64,000 bases of DNA from Diplonema papillatum. Lineage: Eukaryota; Euglenozoa; Diplonemea; Diplonemida; Diplonemidae. The position numbers and the translations under genes are program-made. Each line of letters starts with the position of its first letter. Position 1 is the stretch's first letter. The notes beneath the pieces are model-generated. The model was not told the origin of the DNA. It saw only the letters and a list, made by a program, of their open reading frames with translations, and did not search any database. Location of the stretch: positions 124,001 to 188,000 of the forward strand of contig JAPJBO010000063.1 in NCBI GenBank assembly GCA_030068145.1. The letters run 5' to 3'. Below, piece by piece: positions 58,101 to 64,000 of the stretch.

Positions 58101-61100
58101 CTCGGACGCAGACCGCCAAAGCTGCTGCGAAACGAACACCCGACTGGACGGCACAGGCTGCTTCCCAGCCAGCTCCGACTTCCCCGGTGCGACGTTCGGC
58201 AGGAAAGGGGCTGTGTTGGAGAGCCGATCGGGAGAACGGCACTTCGGGGCGCTGCAAGGAGGCGCCGGGGCGCTGCTTTCGCCGTCGAAGGCGTCCGTCG
58301 CAGTGGACACGCAAGGGGGCAAGGCGAATTTTCTGAACCGGAACTTCGTGCCGTTTGCGGTTAAAGGCGCGCCGGTGCAGCTCGGGGCGAGGGAGGATCA
58401 GCTGGTGGGGGACTTCGCCTTCGTGGTGGCGTCCGACGGCGCCGGGCTGCAAAGCGAGGTGACCCCCGGCAGCGTGCTCATCACGTCGAAAGACCTCGCC
58501 GGCAACGACATCCTGGCCGACGACAGCGCCACCCGTTGGATCACCATGACCGTCGAGCGAACCAACGACGGCGCCACGTGGATCGAACTCACCGCCTCGC
58601 AAGTGAGATTCGACACCCCCAGCGCGACGCGTCAGGCGCCCGTTCTCAGCCTCGACACTCCATTATCCCACACCGCGGTCATGACCGCCGGACTAGCCAA
58701 CTTCACTTTCACTCTTCTCGCACCGGTCGCCGGTGTATACGGCGTGAAAGTCAGAGACGACACACCAGCGCACTTAAACGTCCCTTCGCTGTCTCCTTGC
58801 GGCGACACGTGTTCCAAGCTGAACGGCCACGCCGTGAAGGTGCGCGTTATGCCAGGGAAGCCGTATAGACTCGCGTGGGGTGAGGAGGCCATCGTGCGCG
58901 CCGTCAGCAACCAGGAGCCGCAGCAGGTGGCGTACTCGATCTTCGTACAGGACTACGCGGGCAACAGCCTCACGAAGACCGACGTGGTCGACCAGGCCAA
59001 CACCGTGATCCCCATCCACCTGCAGTACACGACATCAGTCCCCGAGCTGAACGACGCGGCGCTGCTGGCCAAACGGGGGTTCACCCCAGCCGACATCAAC
59101 AGCCTGACGGCACAGGCGTGCAGCTTCGTGCCGACGACCAACCACGCCAACCGCGACGTCGCGACTCTGGATGAAAAAGTGACCTTCACGCTGTCCCAGT
59201 TCAAGATCTGGAACGGCATGAGCTGCGTCCTTTCGTTCTCGCCGTTCACGCAGGCCAACTTCTCCTCGCCCGAGTACCAGACGGCTTCCGCGATTGTCGT
59301 CCGGAACCTCAACGTCACCGTCCGCCCGTTCTCCTGCTGCCCCAGCTCTACTTCGTGCACCCTGTTCGGCTACTCCTTTGAGTTCGGCTGCTGGAACCAC
59401 CACCTCAACGAACCAGTTCCCGGGGTTCCACCCTCTCTCACGTCGGTACACAGGCAACTGGATTGTCTTACGGAGTGCGGTACATGCGGCGAGGGTACGC
59501 TTTGCCCTGGAGATACAGAGGTGCACGCTGCTCCTGATTACTGGAGGGAACCTGTGTCCTACATTGCGTGGGAGTGCAAGCGGGATAACTGCGTCGGAGG
59601 CGAGCTGGGTGGCGGTGTCGCATTGACCGTTGAGCAAGAGAGGGCGCAGGCTGACGTTCAGTGCAAACAAGGGACCCACGGCACCTTCTGCGGCGAGTGC
59701 GACGAAGGGTACGGGAGGAGCCAGGGCACCTGTTTAGAGTGTCCGAACGAGGCTCAGAACTACGTGCTGATCTCCTTGATCGGCATCGGCATTTTAGTGG
59801 TGGTGGTCGTCCTGGTCGCGATCAACCTGAACACGGGGCCCACCATCGCCGAGTCCGGCCGTGTGTCCGTCATGGTGAAAATGCTGATGAACCACTTGCA
59901 GGTCGCCGGGCTCACCGGCGCTCTCATCGTCCGCAACAACAACCTCTTCAAAGACCTCACAACGGCCCAGGCCCAGGGCTCGGGCCCCGGCATGAACCTG
60001 ATTTCAATCGGGTGTGCCGTGCCGTCAGCAGACTACTACGACTTATTCATGGCTTGGATGCTGATGCCCGTGGTGATCGTCGTCGCGCCGGCGATTGTGC
60101 TGCTGCTCCTGCAGCTCCGGAGGCAGATCATCGGGAAGAAGCAACGAAAGGAAGTCCACTGCGTCCCGGCGGTCAGAGAATGCCAGTCGCTGTACCACTG
60201 GCTATACGACTGGGTGGTCGACCCGAAGGACCATGCCGAGTTGCTGAGTGCCATCGAACGTCACTCGGCGCGCCGCGTGAAGGAGGAGAACGAGCCCGTG
60301 AAGGGAGACGACTCCTCCGACGAGACCGTGTTCCTCCACACCGACGAAGTGCCGACGATCAGCTTCGCGGAGTCTACCTTCGTTCACCTGCAGTCCTTCC
60401 GCAAGGTTCGCACGCAGGTGATGGACAAAATCGTCGGCACGAGCAGCGGCGCCGTGGAATGCACAAAAGCAGACTACGGCTGCGGGCTGTGCATGCGGTG
60501 CTGCATATTGGAGAGCCTGTTCCCGAACCCAGGCATCGGCAGTGTCGGTCGGACGCGTTTCAAGGTATGCTTCTTACCACATCCGCGGGCAGAAATGTAC
60601 TGCCTGTACAGGCTACTAGCTGCTGGGCTCCGCCTTGAGGACAGAGACAAGAATGTATCGCACCCTTGCAAAACACTTCCACCGGTCGGTTCTCCCAAGT
60701 TCAGCTCTCTCAACTCGAGGTGGGTGGGATCCTCTTCTTCTGTCGTACAAGAAGTTTTTGATCTGCAGTAGATTATTACTTTGACGATGCAAACCAGGAC
60801 TTTTCTCTTACAGTACACACTCTTCCTTGCTCTCGCTTGCACAAGCAATCTAAATACTCGAGGTTGTCAGCACCTCAACCTGGCCTCAAGACTTGTGTTT
60901 CCACCTTTAACATCGACCCCTCCGTCCGTAAGGGGTTACGTGAGGGGGTGCGTCCGCAGTGAGTTTGGATTGTGCTTCTGTTTACGGCTGTCCTCGTGTT
61001 CTTGCTCTTGAAAATGCCGTGTCCAGTTTCTCTGGTTGGGACACAACTATCCCTGCATGCAGTCAACTATATCTGCATAGGAGTTGTGCCCGTCTCCCAT

Positions 61101-62007
61101 TACGAATAGCAACGAACACCACAACAACAGTGCACGATCGACGAGCACAGACCGACTGACAAGCACCTTCGCAACCTATTCCGCGGCAATTTGCTCGAAG
61201 CATGTTTGGCGCGTATGAAACTGCAAAGAGAGATTCAAAGGTTCCACGGTCACGGGGTATGCATCTCATCTATTAGCAAACGTTGGGTGACAACCAGACG
61301 CGTCGTTGATAATCGCCAGAACCAGGAATGAATCTGGAAGACCGGCTGGTGCCAGCGACTGGCAAACGTGCAGCAGCACGCCAGTCTCTCTGCTAAGAAA
61401 TTACCAAGAACAGAAAAAAATGCACCCACACATTTGAGCCAGTCCACCCCTTTGTCCTGGAAGTGCATCAAACCGCCTGCTGCTGTCTATCACTCTACCA
61501 ACAGTCTAGCACAGACTATCGTAGGCTATCACTGGCAATTATAGTGTACTAATGCAGGCCATCGCTACAGATATTGCTGCACCCTATCCTCAACGATTAT
61601 CGTCTATCACAGTCTATCAGCCGGGGGTGAACCGGCTCACAGCTCACACACATTACTTGCACGTCAGACGGTCCATCGAGGCTCACGCCAACGACTTCGC
61701 GGCGTGGACCACGCACTCCTACGCACGCCTGGCTTTGTGATACCAGTACGCGGCCAACTATGGATGGATCGCTTGAGCATCACCCATTTTCGGGACTGGT
61801 GCTTTCGGCAGCTGAGTTGTTACACACTACTATCGGATACCGACTTCCATGGCCACTGTCCTGCTTTCGAGATGAACCGACACCGTAATGTCGGATCTGA
61901 TGAGCGATCAATCGGACACCTAGGTCAGCTCTCGGTTCATCCCGCGTCGCCAGCTTGAGCGCCGAAGGCGCGTCGTACTTTTAAGTCACGCACTTCTAGC
62001 CATACAA

Positions 62008-62041
<34 letters not shown>

Positions 62042-62533
62042 CTGAAAGACCTGAATTTCAAAGAGCTCGGCCCGCGGGAGCGCAGGATCTTCCTGCAGCT
62101 CTTCCCGCCGCTGCAGGAGGGGGGCAGCAAAAAAGACCGAACGGAAGCGGAGAAGGCGAAGCCGAATGAGAAGATGGTCCGGTTCGCTCTGTCGGCGCAC
62201 CCGCCGTGGCCTGTGGACGGCCACCGGCCGACGCTGCAGGAGAGCCTGCCGGGGAGGGATGGCAAGCTGATGCTCCACCGGCGGGAGAGTGCCGAAGTCG
62301 CGATCTTCGGCAAAGGCGTCACGAAGTCTTTCACCACCGAAGAAGAGGACACGCTGACGTGCGAGAAGGTGTCAGGTGCCACCAGCCTGTGGAGAGTAGT
62401 CCGCACGGACGCCGTCACTGGACAGCGTACCGAACGCTTCACGCACACGGACCCTCTGACGCCGCCGGCGTCGCCGACTGCGAAGCCGGACGACCAGCTG
62501 CTCTTAAAAAACAGGTGTGCCAGCAAGCGTTGA
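43174..62533 (+). CDS. giant EGF/IPT-repeat membrane protein, two exons
   Basis: Exon 1 43174-60564 and exon 2 62042-62533 join in phase 0 (donor GTATGC after AAG; acceptor at the end of a CA run, ACACAG), giving 5,960 residues. ATG 43174 is chosen because it begins a signal peptide (TSLRGPIAVCSFFAIVASRV); the frame upstream lacks an ATG. Residues about 205-305 and 1,000-1,210 hold EGF-like cysteine modules. A P-type trefoil-like motif is near 1,300 and a coiled coil near 1,650-1,740. DNRLRE-like beta domains are near 1,205-1,290 and 2,610-2,820. An EGF array (CSGHGSCAEDGSCECD, CGGHGTCTDEGTCQCD) spans 3,025-3,350, a propeller-like region follows, then IPT/TIG domains near 3,820-4,020 and 4,345-4,410, and Ig/filamin-like repeats to about 5,380. 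Two strong membrane spans are at 5,529-5,552 and 5,623-5,650, followed by a cytoplasmic tail. Likely a cell-surface adhesion or sensing protein; partner unknown. A GTGTGC at 62515 hints at a further intron near the end. Confidence 0.85.
60565..62041 (+). other. 1.48-kb intron of the giant gene, repeat-filled
   Basis: Donor GTATGC at 60565, acceptor AG at 62040-62041. Reading through the donor gives a stop at 60769, so the intron is needed to reach the C-terminal exon. It contains a GATTC..TCTAAC family member (61570-61588) within CTATCA-rich sequence, a dispersed element (61660-61960) also present at 33.8 kb inverted and in part at 3.15 kb, and a (CA)n microsatellite at the acceptor. Extra small exons inside are not excluded. 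Confidence 0.6.
62010..62041 (+). repeat. (CA)15 microsatellite forming the acceptor
   Basis: The CA tract runs straight into ACACAG and the exon CTGAAAGACC. The acceptor thus lacks an ordinary pyrimidine tract and depends on the microsatellite. Confidence 0.85.
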
Positions 62534-62844
62534 TAACACAGCCGCGCGACGCAAACACCTGGATGCGCTTAGTCGACTTTTACGGGCCCCCGAAGGAAGT
62601 GTGTGACCTGCGGGCGTGCTGATGGCGTGCGTCGGTCGAAAGGGTTTCGTGACAAACGGAAGCGGCGATAAACGAACTTGAAAATTGTGTGCGCAAAAAG
62701 GAATGAAGGCCGTTGTGGAAGGCAACACTTTGCCTCCGTGTACAGAGAGCCGTCCGCCTACCCAGTTCTGACGGGACTCATGCCCTTGTCACCGGCGCTG
62801 CCGCTCAGTGGTGGCAGGGTCAGAGCGACTGTTTTTTTTTTTTT
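62534..62844. other. spacer between the giant gene and the retroelement
   Basis: No gene seen. A T12 run at 62831-62842 directly precedes the retroelement 5' sequence. The giant gene's polyadenylation region should lie here; no convincing AATAAA is visible. Confidence 0.4.
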
Positions 62845-64000
62845 TGTATAAGCACCTGCTTTGTAGGAAATGCTTGAGGAGACTGCCAGTTGCGATAGAT
62901 CAAAGGAGGTAAATGTGCTGTAGCCCACACGAAACACAGGTAACCCTGGGTTTAGTGGCGGGCGTAAGCGTTCAACAAAAATGCCGAAGCAACTCGACAG
63001 GTCGGGCGCGGTGAGTTGGGTGAAGAGGGTGGTCGGGACTGATGTCCCGTCCCTTTTTTCCTTCACCGCGAACAACCGCCGTCTCTCGACGGTGTTGAAG
63101 GTCGCCCGCGAGGTCGAGGGCACCGCGGAAGCCGGGCTGAGGCGCCTCCTGGGGGCCTTGGGCTACACCGACGAGGAGGCCCCCCCGGAGGGCGTCGCCC
63201 AGTGGGTACTGGCGTGGCTCGCAGTCGCGTCGGCGCCTTCCGCCACCGAGGGCGAGTTCGCAGACCTGTTGCGCTCGTCCCCGAAGGCCGCGCCCCCGCC
63301 ACAGACGCCGGGGCACATGCCGCTCCCCGCCACCCCCACCGACTCTACCGCGGCCCTATCTCCGCCGGCGGCGCGCCGCGTTTCGTTCGCTGAGAGCGAC
63401 GACCCGGATGATGGCGACCTCAGGGACTGCGGCTCCACCGAGGGCAGCCGGGGCGGCGACTCAGACCGCATGGACCGCCTGCAGCGGCAGGTCGAGCGCC
63501 TCACCGAATTGGTGATGGCGGCTCTCCCGACGCGCGACTCGCCGCGGCCTGAGCCTGTCCCCGCGGCGACGACTCACCCCGCACGCGACGCGCCTCCTGG
63601 TTGCCCCGCGCCTCCGCCGGTAGCGATGCCCGTTGGGTCCTTCCCCGCCGCCGCGGCCACGCCGCTGGACTCCTGTCCCTGCCCAGCGCCCCGTCAGGGG
63701 CCGCTCGCAGGCCAGCTCCCGCCACCTCCGCCTCTTATCGACGTCTCTCGGTTACCCCAGGCTGTCCTGCTGCCGGGCTCCTCCTGCGGCCTCTTGCGGG
63801 CCATCGAGGACGCCGCGCCGCCAGTGTACCGACACCATCCGTACGCTGAGCTCTACCAGCCCCGCGCCGAGCCCCCCCAGCCCTACGCTGGGTCTTCACA
63901 ACCCCTTCCGGATTTTCCGGAGGGCCCGCCTTCGCTGGGGGAGGGCGGGTCGGTCCAAGGCTCCCCCACGCTCCTCTCCCCCGGGCCAGAGCTCCTCGAC
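62843..64000 (+). mobile_element. retroelement, 5' end, truncated by the window
   Basis: The 5' leader (62845-62980) is shared with at least six other fragments in this window (8.15, 26.9, 31.7, 40.4 and 41.1 kb, plus a scrap at 8.53 kb). Only this copy and the one at 40386-40545 continue into the coding frame. A T-run at the left edge and multiple truncated copies fit a retrotransposon; LTR versus non-LTR type cannot be told because the rest is outside the window. Confidence 0.6.
62981..64000 (+). CDS. gag-like / ORF1-like protein, N-terminal 340 residues (partial)
   Basis: ATG 62981 opens a frame that runs without a stop to the end of the window. Residues 1-105 are globular (SWVKRVVGTDVPSLFSFTAN, then a helix-rich segment LLGALGYTDEEAPPEGVAQW). 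Residues about 166-185 form a short coiled coil (RMDRLQRQVERLTELVMAAL). From about 185 on it is Pro/Ala/Gly-rich and disordered. A globular head, coiled coil and proline-rich tail are common in retrotransposon Gag or ORF1 proteins; no zinc knuckle or polymerase is in view. The call rests mainly on the repeated leader upstream. A host proline-rich protein that captured a repeat in its leader is the alternative. Confidence 0.55.
   Translation, partial: MPKQLDRSGAVSWVKRVVGTDVPSLFSFTANNRRLSTVLKVAREVEGTAEAGLRRLLGALGYTDEEAPPEGVAQWVLAWLAVASAPSATEGEFADLLRSSPKAAPPPQTPGHMPLPATPTDSTAALSPPAARRVSFAESDDPDDGDLRDCGSTEGSRGGDSDRMDRLQRQVERLTELVMAALPTRDSPRPEPVPAATTHPARDAPPGCPAPPPVAMPVGSFPAAAATPLDSCPCPAPRQGPLAGQLPPPPPLIDVSRLPQAVLLPGSSCGLLRAIEDAAPPVYRHHPYAELYQPRAEPPQPYAGSSQPLPDFPEGPPSLGEGGSVQGSPTLLSPGPELLD

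Overview
This is a nuclear genome fragment from a unicellular, flagellated eukaryote, not a bacterium. The evidence is a mitochondrial import-motor subunit (Pam16), an outer-dynein-arm docking-complex TPR protein (ODAD4/TTC25-like), a PB1-domain protein, spliced genes and a very large EGF/IPT surface protein with a multi-membrane-spanning C-terminus. Coding regions are GC-rich and separated by long, repeat-dense, gene-poor stretches. The sequence alone does not fix the lineage; a free-living protist or alga with sparse introns fits best.

Layout. 1-900: PAM16. 2.7-5.6 kb: a four-exon coiled-coil protein. 5.6-9.2 kb: non-coding, dispersed repeats. 9.2-16.3 kb: about 7.1 kb of an 18-bp minisatellite that has no stop codon in any of the six frames. 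16.5-21.5 kb: ODAD4-like gene, preceded by an apparent 5' leader intron that holds a palindromic TGTCA-site cluster. 21.5-23.4 kb: repeats and a fold-back element. 23.4-24.5 kb: PB1 protein. 24.5-34.5 kb: mostly repeats, with one small three-exon gene (26.6-27.5 kb), hairpins and a tRNA-like remnant. 34.6-37.5 kb: large unknown protein. 38.4-39.7 kb: unknown protein with a possible C2HC zinc motif. 39.7-43.1 kb: repeats and one orphan exon candidate. 43.2-62.5 kb: giant membrane protein, one 17.4-kb exon plus a second exon behind a 1.5-kb intron. 63.0 kb to the end: gag-like N-terminus of a retroelement.

Introns were inferred by eye from donor/acceptor motifs and frame continuity. All six coding introns modelled here are phase 0, and all use donors of the form GT-R-Y/C-G (GTATGC, GTGTGC, GTACGC, GTGCGG) after CAG, AAG or CGG. 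A short motif, GATTCTTTGCATTCTAAC, ending in a branch-point-like TCTAAC, recurs at least eight times in introns, leaders and intergenic DNA. It is the best candidate here for something not previously described, possibly an introner-like family. No operon-like organisation is visible; the named genes appear functionally independent.
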